NCBI GenBank assembly: GCA_024234935.1
Contig: JACKNI010000004.1
Coordinates: 158,556 to 222,555, forward strand
DNA length: 64,000 bases
Reading direction: 5' to 3'
Source: Chromatiales bacterium
GTDB lineage: Bacteria; Pseudomonadota; Gammaproteobacteria; Steroidobacterales; GCA-2729495
Shown one piece after another: positions 48,342 through 57,537 of the stretch. Below the pieces are notes generated by a model. That model was not told where the DNA came from, searched no databases, and saw only the letters and a list, made by a program, of their open reading frames with translations. The position numbers and the translations under genes were made by a program. The first letter of the stretch is position 1, and the number at the start of each line of letters is the position of its first letter.

Positions 48342-50186
48342 ATGGCCGGTCTGCGTGCGGGGATACTGTCTGCGCCGCCGATCTGGGAGCAGGTCTGGAC
48401 AAGGCCCGAGCCTGAGTCGCTCGCCGCGCTTGCGGAGCGCAGTCTGGGCGTTCTGTTCAGTGGAACCACTGAATACCTGGAGAGCCATTCCGGCGCGCTG
48501 CTGCTGTTCGGTCTGATCGCCTGCGCACTGTTCGTGCTGGCCCTGCAGTTGCGGCGCCTGGGGCGTTCGACGGCCGATGCCGATGGTGCGCCTGGCATCA
48601 CGCTGCGTCGCCCGTTTCTGGTCCTCGCGATGCTCTGGATGCTGTTCGGGCCGGAACTGCTGTTGCCCGAACTGGATGCCGGCCTGTCGGCCCTGCGCAC
48701 CGGCTTTGTCATGGCGGCATTGGCCGTGCTGTTGCCGGAGTTCGTGGTGCGCGGTGCCGTGATGCCCTTGCGCGGCCTGCTGACGGCGACCTACCTGACC
48801 ATGGCCGAGCGTGCCTTGCTCGATGACCCGTTATACGGTCGTCTGCTCAGCCTGTCGCTGGCGATCATCGGCATCTGGCTGTTCCGCCGTCTGCAGAAAA
48901 AACTGGTTGCCGGTCCGATTCGAGTGCCGGGTCAGGCTGCGTCTCGCGGCGTGTCGAAGCTGCTGCAGGCAATCAGCCTCGGACTGGCGCAATACGCCCC
49001 ATGGGTGCTTCTGATCGGCTTGCTCGCCGAAACCGTCGGCGCCGAGCTTCTCGGTAATCAGTTGACCAGCGGCGTGCTGTATCTGAGTACTGCGCTGGCT
49101 GCCTGGATTGCTGCCGACATGCTGGTACAGGATGCCGTTGTGCAGATCGTCAACGGACCGGCTGCCAACTGGCTGCGTGCCGTACGCAATCATCCCGAAC
49201 AGGCGATCCACTACAGCGTGCTGGTGCTCCGGGTGCTGCTGGTGATCGGCTTCGTGGCCTTGTTGCCGGTTGTGCTGCCGCTGCTCCAGCCGGTCTGGTA
49301 TGCAGTCTCGACTGCGCTTGCCACGCCCCTGGCCCTCGGCTCCATCGGTCTTTCCCTCGGCGATGTAATCGCCTTTGCGGTGAGCGTGGTGCTGGCCATC
49401 AATGCGGCCCGCCTGGTGCGCTTCCTGCTGCAGGAAGATGTGGTGTCGCGCCTGCCGCTGTCGGCTGCGACGGCATCAGCCGTCACGCGACTCGTTTATT
49501 ACGGGATCATGGTAGCCGGTGTGCTGTTTGCCTTTGCCGCAGCCGGCCTGGAGCTGAGCCAGTTGACGATGGTCGTCAGCGCGCTCGGGGTGGGCATCGG
49601 CTTCGGCTTGCAGGATATCGTCCGGAATTTCGTGTCTGGCCTGGTGATCGCCTTCGAGCATCCGTTTCGCGAGGGTGATCTGATCGCCACCGGCCAGATC
49701 ACTGGCCGCTTGCAGGAGATCGGGCTGCGCGCCAGCCGGATCCGTACCTTTGAAGGGGCGGAGGTCATGGTGCCGAACGCCAACCTGATTTCGGCCGAGG
49801 TGACCAACTGGACGCTGAGCGATCGTACCCGGCGCATCGAAATCCGCGTGGGCGTGGATTACGAAAGCGAGCCGCGCCGGGTGCTGGAAGTGCTGAATGC
49901 TGCCTTGGCCGGCCACCCGGGGGTGGCAACGCATCCCGAGCCCGTGGTGCTGTTCAAGGATTTCGGCGCCAGTTCACTGGATTTCGCCGTGCTGGCCTGG
50001 ACGCCCGATGTGGACGAGCGGCTGAAGGTCGAGAGCGAGGCGCGAGTGCGGATATTTTCTGCATTGCGTGAGGCGGGGATCGGCATACCCTTTCCGCAGC
50101 TCGATTTGCACGTGCGTGACGCGCCGCCGGGGACGCAAGCCGGGCAGCCGCCTGAGCGTCAATCGCCGCCGCCGGTCGCCGGCTGA
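48342..50186 (+). CDS. MscS-family mechanosensitive channel
   Basis: This is a 614-residue membrane protein with about nine to eleven hydrophobic helices. The pore helix and following MscS fold are recognisable near residues 405-560: LSQLTMVVSALGVGIGFGLQD, IVRNFVSGLVIAFEHPFREGD, then GLRASRIRTFEGAEVMVPNANLISAEVTNWTL. This is a large MscS (YbdG/MscK-like size), with extra N-terminal helices and possibly a short exported start. It should relieve osmotic pressure. It starts five bases after the SEC-C stop. Confidence 0.9.
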   Translation: MAGLRAGILSAPPIWEQVWTRPEPESLAALAERSLGVLFSGTTEYLESHSGALLLFGLIACALFVLALQLRRLGRSTADADGAPGITLRRPFLVLAMLWMLFGPELLLPELDAGLSALRTGFVMAALAVLLPEFVVRGAVMPLRGLLTATYLTMAERALLDDPLYGRLLSLSLAIIGIWLFRRLQKKLVAGPIRVPGQAASRGVSKLLQAISLGLAQYAPWVLLIGLLAETVGAELLGNQLTSGVLYLSTALAAWIAADMLVQDAVVQIVNGPAANWLRAVRNHPEQAIHYSVLVLRVLLVIGFVALLPVVLPLLQPVWYAVSTALATPLALGSIGLSLGDVIAFAVSVVLAINAARLVRFLLQEDVVSRLPLSAATASAVTRLVYYGIMVAGVLFAFAAAGLELSQLTMVVSALGVGIGFGLQDIVRNFVSGLVIAFEHPFREGDLIATGQITGRLQEIGLRASRIRTFEGAEVMVPNANLISAEVTNWTLSDRTRRIEIRVGVDYESEPRRVLEVLNAALAGHPGVATHPEPVVLFKDFGASSLDFAVLAWTPDVDERLKVESEARVRIFSALREAGIGIPFPQLDLHVRDAPPGTQAGQPPERQSPPPVAG

Positions 50187-50278
50187 AGCCTCCCGCTGCC
50201 CGAACTGCGAGCTTCATCACATAGCCTGTTGCGCGACCGGTATAGCTTTCCGTCTGGAACTGAGCGCGGAGACGGGCC

Positions 50279-50548
50279 GTGGGTATCCTGGACATCTTCA
50301 AGAAGAAGCCGACGGTGGCGAGCGCGCGCCATGCCGCTTATCCGGGTGAGCGGGGCCGCAGCCGGCGGGATACCGACCAAGGCGGTGCGGGCTACGGTGC
50401 CAACCCCTACGACACCTACACCTGGGAGCTGCAGACCGATCCGGATGGCGAGCGCGAGCTGAAGCGGGCACACGTCATCGACAAACCCAGACCCGACGGC
50501 GAGTCATTCAATCCCTACGACACCGGCAAGTTCAGCGGCGGCTGGTAG
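50279..50548 (+). CDS. short conserved protein, unknown function
   Basis: This 89-residue hydrophilic protein starts at GTG 50279 with GGAG seven bases upstream. It begins MGILDIFKKKPTVASA and carries the element NPYDT twice (NPYDTYTWELQ and NPYDTGKFSGGW). No signal peptide or membrane helix is present. It lies between the MscS gene and a REP pair. The family is not recognised by name. Confidence 0.6.
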   Translation: MGILDIFKKKPTVASARHAAYPGERGRSRRDTDQGGAGYGANPYDTYTWELQTDPDGERELKRAHVIDKPRPDGESFNPYDTGKFSGGW

Positions 50549-50560
50549 GCGCGGCTTCCT

Positions 50561-50629
50561 GTGGGAGCGGCTTCAGCCGCGATCCCATGCTGTCATCAAG
50601 AAGAATCGCGCCTGAAGGCGCTCCTACCC
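50561..50629. repeat. REP element pair (inverted)
   Basis: GTGGGAGCGGCTTCAGCCGC (from 50561) is followed by an inverted, partly diverged copy (50605-50628, CGCGCCTGAAGGCGCTCC). The pair lies between the convergent short gene and the SDR gene, a typical REP location. Other copies occur at 60249, 62676 and 63947. Confidence 0.85.
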
Positions 50630-51391
50630 CTATAAACGCAGCGCTCCGTCGATCTCGAAGCAGCGGCCCGATACATAGTCATTCTGCAGGATGAATTCCA
50701 CGGTCCGGGCGATCTCGTCCGGTTCGCCCATGCGCTTGAGCGGAATGCCCGAGGTCAGCTTTTCGCGCGCTTCCGGTTTCATGGCGGCGACCATTTCCGT
50801 ATTGATGAAGCCCGGCGCGATCGATGCGGCGCGGATGCCGTAGCGGGCGAGTTCCTTTGCCCAGGTGACGGCCATCGCGGCGACGCCGGCCTTGGCTGCC
50901 GTGTAATTGCTCTGGCCGGCATTGCCCGCGCGCGAGATGCTCGAGATGTTGATGATCACGCCGGGGTTGCCCTTGACGATCATGCGCTCGGCAGCTTCGC
51001 GGCCGCAGAGAAATACGCCGGTCAGGTTCACGTCGATCACTGCCTGCCACTGGGCGAGGCTCATCTTTGACTGGACCTGGCCGTCCTTGAACTTGATCAG
51101 CAGTGCATCACGGGTGATGCCGGCATTGTTGACCAGCGCATGCACCGCGCCGCAGCGCGCGACGACATCGTCGAAGAGCCTGATCACATCGGCTTCAACC
51201 GCGACATTGGCGGCAAAGCACTCGACGCGGGCGCCGGCCTGCTTGCAGGCATCGGCGGTGGCGGCCAGGTCTTCAGCCTTCATGTCGACCAGTGCCAGCA
51301 CCGGCTGATGCTGCGCGAGGCGCTTTGCCATGGCGGCGCCGAGGCCGCGGGCAGCGCCCGTGATCACGATGGTCTTGTCCTTGAGGTTCAT
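50630..51391 (-). CDS. SDR-family oxidoreductase (3-oxoacyl-ACP reductase-like)
   Basis: This is a 253-residue classical SDR. It has the nucleotide motif TGAARGLGAAMA, the NNAG motif (VNNAGITR), the catalytic Ser in INISSISRAG and the YxxxK motif (Y-T-A-A-K, about residues 158-162). NTEMVAAM follows. It resembles FabG and acyl-CoA or alcohol dehydrogenases of this class; the substrate is unknown. It is read convergently with the MscS cluster and divergently from the hydrolase at 51516. Confidence 0.9.
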   Translation of the reverse strand: MNLKDKTIVITGAARGLGAAMAKRLAQHQPVLALVDMKAEDLAATADACKQAGARVECFAANVAVEADVIRLFDDVVARCGAVHALVNNAGITRDALLIKFKDGQVQSKMSLAQWQAVIDVNLTGVFLCGREAAERMIVKGNPGVIINISSISRAGNAGQSNYTAAKAGVAAMAVTWAKELARYGIRAASIAPGFINTEMVAAMKPEAREKLTSGIPLKRMGEPDEIARTVEFILQNDYVSGRCFEIDGALRL

Positions 51392-51515
51392 CAGCCACTC
51401 CCGGCTTGCTTTGCTCTGAAGGCAGCCATCCTACGTAATTTTTCTTGCGCCGCAAGATCAGGGAAATCACGGGCTTGTGCGAAACTGCGCCACCCAACAA
51501 CTACGGAGTGACGGA

Positions 51516-52337
51516 ATGCCGCGGATCAGGAAGGGCTACGCCGAGGGCCGCTGGGGCCAGATTCACTATATGGAGTGCGGCCACGAGGGCGGCCATGAGG
51601 GCGGCAAGGGGCTACCGCTGCTGTTGCTGCACCAGTCGCCGACCGACAGCGTTCAGTTTGCCCGTGTCATGCAGCCGCTGGCGGCGCGCGGCATCCACGC
51701 GATCGCCATCGACCTGCCAGGCTTCGGCGGCTCGGATACCCCTTCGGCACCACCGACCGTTGCCGACTATGCGCATATCGTCCCGGCGGTGCTCGACCAG
51801 CTCGGCATCACGACCGCCAGCGCGCTCGGCCACCATACCGGCGCCGTAATCGTGACGGAGGCGGCCCTGCAGTTTGCCCCACGTGTCAATAAAGTGGTCC
51901 TCAACGGGCCGTTGCCGATGAGCGACGAAGAGCGGGCCATGTGGCGGCAGCTGCTGGCCCGCGAGAAGGACTGGAACCTGCGCTGGGATGGCAGCCATCT
52001 CGGCGAACTGTGGAATTTCCGCTTCGGGGCACAGCCGGAATGGACGGATCTGGAAGCCTTTCACGCCAATTTCATCCACGGCCTGCTGGCGGGCAGGACT
52101 GTCTGGTACGCGCACGATGCCGTGATGACCTACAAGCATGAAGAAGCCATGCAGCGCCTCCAGCAACCCTGCCTGATCCTCGCCAATACGGGCGATGCGA
52201 TCTACAGTTTTTCACAGCGGGCGCGGCAGCTTTACCCGCATTTTTCCTGGGCTGAGCTGCAGGGCGGTACCATCGATATCATCGATGAGCAGCCGGAGGC
52301 CTGGAGCGATCTGGTTGCGGGTTTCGTGAAGGGCTGA
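51516..52337 (+). CDS. alpha/beta hydrolase with His in the nucleophile position
   Basis: This 273-residue cytosolic alpha/beta hydrolase has LLLHQSPTDS (oxyanion region), DLPGFGGSD, and a nucleophile elbow reading GHHTG (residues 105-109) where GxSxG is normal, so H107 replaces the catalytic Ser. Acidic and histidine residues usual for the triad cannot be aligned with confidence. GGAG lies eight bases before the ATG at 51516. It is divergent from the SDR gene. Some families with HTG at this position are known; whether it is active is uncertain. Confidence 0.8.
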   Translation: MPRIRKGYAEGRWGQIHYMECGHEGGHEGGKGLPLLLLHQSPTDSVQFARVMQPLAARGIHAIAIDLPGFGGSDTPSAPPTVADYAHIVPAVLDQLGITTASALGHHTGAVIVTEAALQFAPRVNKVVLNGPLPMSDEERAMWRQLLAREKDWNLRWDGSHLGELWNFRFGAQPEWTDLEAFHANFIHGLLAGRTVWYAHDAVMTYKHEEAMQRLQQPCLILANTGDAIYSFSQRARQLYPHFSWAELQGGTIDIIDEQPEAWSDLVAGFVKG

Positions 52338-52469
52338 GCGCATGGAACAGGGCTTGCTGCGAGTGCTAAGACCGCCGGTTTGCGAGATTAACGATCGGTC
52401 AGAATTATTTTCCATTATGTAATCTAGGGGTATTCCCTTAGGCGGATTATCCTGTACATTCCGTAACCA
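52338..52469. other. intergenic, upstream part
   Basis: This A/T-richer stretch contains no gene and presumably holds the promoter of the following leader and VPLPA-CTERM gene. Confidence 0.35.
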
Positions 52470-52590
52470 AGAAGGTCCAAGCCAAACCGGGCGTGAGTCC
52501 GGGGCGGAAAGCCGCGAGTCTTGCTCTCCGTACCAACCAAGAAAGTGGTGCGAGAGTGGTAATAGGGGAAGACAGTCGGGCCGCCCTTCG
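52470..52590 (+). ncRNA. GEMM-I-like leader RNA (possible variant c-di-GMP riboswitch)
   Basis: The leader shows the GEMM-I order. AAACC is followed by a hairpin with a GNRA loop (CCGGGC-GTGA-GTCCGG, 52487-52502) and GGCGGAAAGCC. Next comes GAGTCTT (GTCTT 52518-52522), which pairs with AAGAC (52569-52573) around an inserted hairpin, and then AGTCGGGCCGCC. It differs from the consensus in CGGAAAGCC (normally CGCAAAGCC), in GCC before AAACC, and at AGTC where consensus has AGCC. It ends 50 bases before a VPLPA-CTERM gene. Confidence 0.5.
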
Positions 52591-52640
52591 AAAACACAAG
52601 CAATAGTCTTGTAATTCGAAACCTCTGGAGGATATCTAGA

Positions 52641-53276
52641 ATGAAGAAAGTATTAGCAGCAGTTGCCCTGATGGGCGTAGCCGTTGGTGCCCAGGCAGCA
52701 ACTGCCACGCTCACCGGCGTAACCAGCTACAGCAAGAGCGGCACCTCGGTCTGGACCATTAACAGCGCCGGCACCTGGGATCTGAACACCGGTACCGGTG
52801 TCGCCACCCAGACGGGCGGAACCTTGAACATGACCGCCAAAGTCGGCGCGACCCCGCTGATGTCGCACACCATGACCAGTGGCGTGCTCAGCTCCGGTAC
52901 CGCAACGGCGGCCTCATGGGCCTGCGTTGAAGGTGTCTTTGGTGGCATCGTTGGCGCACACATCTGCGGCAACTACAACTTTGGTGCCAACTTCACCAAC
53001 GAGAGCACCGTTGGCAACTCCGGTACTGCGACCACGGTTACGCTCGGTGGTGATGACGTTTCCCTCGGCGCTCCGCAGAGCCTGGCCAATTCATACAGCG
53101 GCCTGGCCCTGACGAGCCTCGGCGGCGGCAACTGGAAGCTCAGCAACGGTGTTGTTGGCGTCGGTGGTTATGACTTCACCTTCAACGTCGCCGTTGTTCC
53201 GGTCCCGGCAGCTGTCTGGCTGTTTGGTTCCGCTCTCGGCCTGATGGGCGTGGCGCGTCGCCGTGCCGCAGCCTGA
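52641..53276 (+). CDS. VPLPA-CTERM sorted surface protein
   Basis: This is a 211-residue protein with signal peptide MKKVLAAVALMGVAVGAQAA. The mature domain is a repetitive, Gly/Ser/Thr-rich beta structure (for example TLTGVTSYSKSGTSV and NTGTGVATQTGGTL). The C-terminal sorting signal is VPVPAAVWLFGSALGL with ARRRAAA. It lies directly upstream of two exosortase genes and is preceded by a GEMM-like leader. GGAGG lies before the ATG at 52641. It is followed by an 18-base palindrome and a terminator. Confidence 0.9.
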   Translation: MKKVLAAVALMGVAVGAQAATATLTGVTSYSKSGTSVWTINSAGTWDLNTGTGVATQTGGTLNMTAKVGATPLMSHTMTSGVLSSGTATAASWACVEGVFGGIVGAHICGNYNFGANFTNESTVGNSGTATTVTLGGDDVSLGAPQSLANSYSGLALTSLGGGNWKLSNGVVGVGGYDFTFNVAVVPVPAAVWLFGSALGLMGVARRRAAA

Positions 53277-53291
53277 TTAGTTAACTAATCA
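53274..53291. repeat. 18-base perfect palindrome over the stop codon
   Basis: TGATTAGTTAACTAATCA is its own reverse complement. It begins at the stop codon (TGA 53274-53276) of the VPLPA-CTERM gene and adds an in-frame TAA. It may be an operator or part of the RNA end structure. Confidence 0.6.
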
Positions 53292-53319
53292 AGTTACGGC
53301 GGTTTCAACAGAAACCGGG

Positions 53320-53347
53320 AAAACCCCGCCCAGTGCGGGGTTTTTCT
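53320..53347 (+). terminator. rho-independent terminator
   Basis: The stem ACCCCGC/GCGGGGT (53323-53329 and 53335-53341) is followed by TTTTTC. It ends the VPLPA-CTERM gene 28 bases before the exosortase start. Confidence 0.82.
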
Positions 53348-53374
53348 TTTGCAGCTCTGCTAGATTTCCGCCGC

Positions 53375-54976
53375 ATGACCGCCATCTCTCGCCAGACCAT
53401 GCCAGCCGCGGGCCGGTTTTTCGTACCCGGACTGTTTGTCGTCGCGCTGTGCGGTCTACTGCTGCTGTTCCGGGATGGCGTCGAGCTGATGATCCGCAGC
53501 TGGTTTACGGTTCAGCACAGCCATGGCCTGGTGATTCTGGCTCTGGTCATCTATCTGCTCGTCTGGCGTGTTACGGATCGGCCCACCCGTGTTGCCAGTG
53601 ATCGTGCAGCCTGCGCCTGGACCGGCGGGCTGCTGCTCACCGGCATGGCACTGCTGATCATCGGTGAGTTGAGCGCGCTCTATACCTTCAGCCAGCTCGG
53701 CTTCATCGTGGCATTGTGGGGACTGCTGCTGTCGGTGAGCGGTCCTGGCCGGCTGCGCCAGCTGTGGTTGCCGCTGTTGTGTCTTTTTTTTCTGGTGCCC
53801 TTGCCGCAGTTCCTGGGCAATCGGCTGATATCCCTGTTGCAACTGATTGCGACGCTGCCCGGTGTGCTGCTGATTCGCGTCGCGGGTTTCGCGGTATTTG
53901 TCGGCGGCAATATTGTCGATGTCGGTGTTTACCAGATCCGGGTTGTCGAGGCCTGCAGCAGTGTACTGCTGGTCGTGCCCTTGCTGAGCGTTGCGGTGCC
54001 TTCTGCTGTCCTGTATTGCAGTCACTGGTGGCAGCGCGGTGTGCTGTTGCTGTCCGCCGTGCTGATTCCGGTTCTGGTTGGCAGTTTGCGTCTGGCGGTA
54101 GCCGGCCTGCTGGCCGGCTACCGTGGCGCGGGACTTGCCGACGGGTTTCTGCAAGCATCGGCTGGCCTGCCGCTCTATCTGGTTTGTGCCGGGTTGTTCG
54201 CGCTGCTGCTTGTGACGTATGCCCGTGGCAAGCGACGGGCTGCTGCAGATTCGGCCCCGGCATCGCCGGTCGCGGCCGGTCGCATCAAGTCCACCCGGCC
54301 GCTGTGGACGGCTGTCTTGCTGGTGGGATCGTCGCTGGTGGCTTCGCAGCTCCTCGCTTTCCCGGCATTGCAGTATCCGGTGCGGCAGCTATTGGCCGGT
54401 TTTCCCCGTCAGCTGGATGACTGGACGGGCCGCGAAGCCGAGGTTGATCCTGCCGAGGTTGCAGCGCTGAAGCTCAGCGACCAGGCTGCATTGTTCTATG
54501 AACGCCCGAAAGATTCGTATCCGGTTTCTCTATGGATAGCATGGTATGACATGCAGGTCACGGGGGCTTCCACACATTCTCCAATGGCTTGCTTGCCGGG
54601 ATCCGGATGGCGTGTAGAGGCGCTGGATGATTATCCGATACCGGGCGCAGGGCAGAACGGATCCGCCCTGCACGTGCGCCGGGCGATTATCGCGTTGGGC
54701 GAGGAGCAACAACTTGTTTATTACTGGTATGTGCAGCGCGGCCGCAATCTGACCAACGAATATCTTGTCAAGTGGTACATCCTCCGCGACAGCCTGCTCC
54801 TGAAGCGCAGCGATGGAGCACTCATTCGCCTGACCACCCGGATCAGTGATACGGCCGGGGTTTCCGATGCCGAGGCCCGGTTGACGGGCTTTGCACGGGC
54901 TATCGCACCGGTACTCGGTGACTATGTTCCGGGCAGGGACGCCGTGCTGCGCCAGCCATTACTGAACAACCCGTAA
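53375..54976 (+). CDS. exosortase with EpsI domain, catalytic His replaced (copy 1)
   Basis: This 533-residue membrane protein has about eight to ten transmembrane helices followed by a periplasmic EpsI domain (about residues 340-533) containing HSPMACLPGSGW. The exosortase catalytic region has the Cys (C194, EACSS) and Arg (R239, GSLRL). The position of the conserved His reads Q260 (FLQASAG), equally spaced (66 residues from the Cys) to H264 of copy 2. The residue after ACS is also Ser, not Gly-Met-Arg. The core is thus probably impaired. It starts at ATG 53375 and precedes a TPR lipoprotein gene. Confidence 0.88.
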   Translation: MTAISRQTMPAAGRFFVPGLFVVALCGLLLLFRDGVELMIRSWFTVQHSHGLVILALVIYLLVWRVTDRPTRVASDRAACAWTGGLLLTGMALLIIGELSALYTFSQLGFIVALWGLLLSVSGPGRLRQLWLPLLCLFFLVPLPQFLGNRLISLLQLIATLPGVLLIRVAGFAVFVGGNIVDVGVYQIRVVEACSSVLLVVPLLSVAVPSAVLYCSHWWQRGVLLLSAVLIPVLVGSLRLAVAGLLAGYRGAGLADGFLQASAGLPLYLVCAGLFALLLVTYARGKRRAAADSAPASPVAAGRIKSTRPLWTAVLLVGSSLVASQLLAFPALQYPVRQLLAGFPRQLDDWTGREAEVDPAEVAALKLSDQAALFYERPKDSYPVSLWIAWYDMQVTGASTHSPMACLPGSGWRVEALDDYPIPGAGQNGSALHVRRAIIALGEEQQLVYYWYVQRGRNLTNEYLVKWYILRDSLLLKRSDGALIRLTTRISDTAGVSDAEARLTGFARAIAPVLGDYVPGRDAVLRQPLLNNP

Positions 54977-55029
54977 CATCACTGCGCTGCCAGACCCGGC
55001 AGAATGGATTTTCCCTGCAGGAGAACTCT

Positions 55030-57450
55030 GTGATTTTGACGCGAACGATATTTGCTGCTGTCGTACTGGCCTTGCTCGTTGCCTGTGCCTCCCCGGAGGA
55101 AAAGGCGGCAGCCTATGTCGCCAAGGCACAAGAACTCTACGATGCGGGCGAATATGAGCCGGCCGCGCTCGAGGCGAGAAACGCAGTACAGGTGGAGCCG
55201 AAGAACGCCAAGGCGCGATACCTGATGGCGCTCATTGCCGAACACAAGGAAGACTACAAGGGGATGTTCGGTCACCTGATGGTGGCCGTGGATGCGGATC
55301 CGGCCAATATCGAGGCGCGGCTCAAGCTGGGCATGGTCTTCGTTGCAATCGGTGACTGGGATAGTGCGGCTGAACAGAGCGATGCTCTGCTCAAGCTCGC
55401 ACCCGAGGATGCACGTGTCGTGCTGCTGCAGGCGCGCATCGATCTGCAGAATGGCAACCTGAGCGCCGGTCGTGCGGGGCTGGAAAAATCCATACAGCTG
55501 GACCCGTCCAACAGCGATCCGGTGCTGATCCTGGGTGCGCTGGAAGCTGCCGACAATCCGGACCGGGGTCTGGCGATTCTCGATGCAGGGATTGCGCGAA
55601 TGCCGGCCGCGAAGGCAAAAGCGCTGCGTGAGCAGCGCGTCCTGATACTTGCCCAGGACAACCGCATCAAGGAGGTTGAGGAAGGACTGCAGGCGCTGAT
55701 GCGGGACTATCCGGATGAGAGCAGCTATCCGGGCCAGTTGGCGCGGATGTACGCGGGGCAGGGCCGGCTGGATGATGCCGACAAGGTATATCAGCGACTC
55801 GTCGAGCTTGATCCGGCGGATGCGAAACGGCGCATCGACTACGTCGGGTTTCTGGTCGGCCAGCAGCAGGGCGAGAAGGCAGAGAAGTTTCTGCAGGCTT
55901 CCATCACGGCCTACCCGGACGCCGATGCGCTGCGTCTGGCACTGGGCAGCCTGTATGAGGCCAGCGCACGCCCGGACGATGCAAAGGCGGCCTATCAGGC
56001 GCTGGCCAAGCACAGCCCGAAGAGCGTTGATGGTGTCAAGGGCCGCATCCGTATCGCCGTGATCGAGTCGACGGCCAAAAACGATGCGGCGGCGATGAAA
56101 GTTGTCGATGATCTGCTGGTCGATATTCCCGATGAGCCGACGGCGCTGCTGCTGCGGGCGGGTTCCCGGCTGAAGAGCGGCGAGACCGATGAAGCGATTG
56201 CCGATTTGCGCCTGGTCACTCGCAAGGAACCGGAAAATGTCACGGCGATGTTGCTGTTGGCGGAGGCACACAAGACCAAGAACGAGCCAGCGGTCGCGAA
56301 GGATGTCTACCGGCAGGTACTGAAGATTCAGCCGGACTCCGCGGTTGCACTGCCTGAACTGGTCAAGCTGTATGTCGCCGCGGAAGAATATGCTGAAGGC
56401 GAACAACTGTTGGTTGATCGTCTCAAGGTTCGCCCGGACGATGTTGTGGCTTCGCGCGCGCTGGTCGACCTGTTCCTGGCGCAAGGCAAGAAAGACGAAG
56501 CAGCCGCGGAGGCGCGGCGCATGGCGGCGCTGCCTGGCCAGGGTGGTCTCGGCGAGTTGTCAGTGGGCCGCGTGCTGGCTGAACAGCAGGATTACGCTGC
56601 GGCGGCAGAGGCGTTTCGCAAGTCCATGGCGATGGGTGCCGGGAACGATCCGCTGGCCATCGAGGGCCTGGTGCGTTCGCTCAATGCGGCCGGCAAGCGG
56701 CAGGAGGCCGTTGCGTTGCTGAACCAGTTGAAGGCTGGTTCGGGCAAGGACAACAGTGTATTCAGTGACTTGCTGCTGGCCGATATCTATGGCCAGAGCG
56801 GCGACCGGGCAGAAGCCGAAAAAGCCCTGGAAGCTGCGATCAAGAGCCGCCCCGACATCGCCGATGGATATCTGCAACTCGCCAGGCTCTACGCGGGCGA
56901 TCCGGCTGCGCAGATCCGGATCTACGAGCGTGGCATGAAGGCACTGCCCGGCAATGCCTATATCGGGTTGCCGCTGGCCGTCGCACTGGAGGAGGCCGGC
57001 CAGTTCGAGGCGATGATCAGCTCGCTGGAATCGCTGTACAAGAACAATCCCGGCATTCCACAGGTCGTCAACAATCTGGCCATGGCGATTCTCGATCATC
57101 GCAGCGATGCAGCGAGCTATCAGCGGGCGCTGGAACTGGCCAGAAAGATCGAGTCGTCGAATGATCCGCTGCTGCTAGATACCGTCGGCTGGGCCTACCA
57201 CCGGGCTGGCGAATTTGCCCAGGCCGCGAGCGTCCTGGAACGCGTGGTCGCCAAGGATGATCGGGTACCGGTCTATCACTATCACCTGGGTATGGCCTAT
57301 CTCGCCATGAACAACCAGGCCGGCGCCCGACAGCAGCTGAAACAGGCGGTTGCAGGTGATGCGCAGTACGCCGGCATCGACGAAGCTCGTGCGGCGCTCG
57401 CCAGGCTCGGCGAGTCGGCGCCGGACAAGACGGCTGCCGCGACGCCGTGA
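55030..57450 (+). CDS. TPR-repeat lipoprotein of the exosortase system, PrsT-like (copy 1)
   Basis: This is an 806-residue lipoprotein with lipobox LLVAC (Cys about residue 19), then ASPEEKAAAYVAKAQELYDAG and about twenty TPR units. It matches the PEP-CTERM-associated TPR lipoprotein group (PrsT). GTG 55030 is preceded by AGGAGA. A paralogue of near-equal length lies at 60287. It probably supports export or assembly of the sorted surface proteins. Confidence 0.86.
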   Translation: MILTRTIFAAVVLALLVACASPEEKAAAYVAKAQELYDAGEYEPAALEARNAVQVEPKNAKARYLMALIAEHKEDYKGMFGHLMVAVDADPANIEARLKLGMVFVAIGDWDSAAEQSDALLKLAPEDARVVLLQARIDLQNGNLSAGRAGLEKSIQLDPSNSDPVLILGALEAADNPDRGLAILDAGIARMPAAKAKALREQRVLILAQDNRIKEVEEGLQALMRDYPDESSYPGQLARMYAGQGRLDDADKVYQRLVELDPADAKRRIDYVGFLVGQQQGEKAEKFLQASITAYPDADALRLALGSLYEASARPDDAKAAYQALAKHSPKSVDGVKGRIRIAVIESTAKNDAAAMKVVDDLLVDIPDEPTALLLRAGSRLKSGETDEAIADLRLVTRKEPENVTAMLLLAEAHKTKNEPAVAKDVYRQVLKIQPDSAVALPELVKLYVAAEEYAEGEQLLVDRLKVRPDDVVASRALVDLFLAQGKKDEAAAEARRMAALPGQGGLGELSVGRVLAEQQDYAAAAEAFRKSMAMGAGNDPLAIEGLVRSLNAAGKRQEAVALLNQLKAGSGKDNSVFSDLLLADIYGQSGDRAEAEKALEAAIKSRPDIADGYLQLARLYAGDPAAQIRIYERGMKALPGNAYIGLPLAVALEEAGQFEAMISSLESLYKNNPGIPQVVNNLAMAILDHRSDAASYQRALELARKIESSNDPLLLDTVGWAYHRAGEFAQAASVLERVVAKDDRVPVYHYHLGMAYLAMNNQAGARQQLKQAVAGDAQYAGIDEARAALARLGESAPDKTAAATP

Positions 57451-57537
57451 ATCTGAGAACCGTCCGGCAGAGCGCGGCCTGCTGATTATGGATAATTTCG
57501 CCCGGTACCCCGCACTAAATGGTTAGCTGATATCGCC

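Noticed and set aside
54979..56484. 501-codon minus-strand frame
   Set aside because: It is opposite the TPR lipoprotein and has no recognisable domain.
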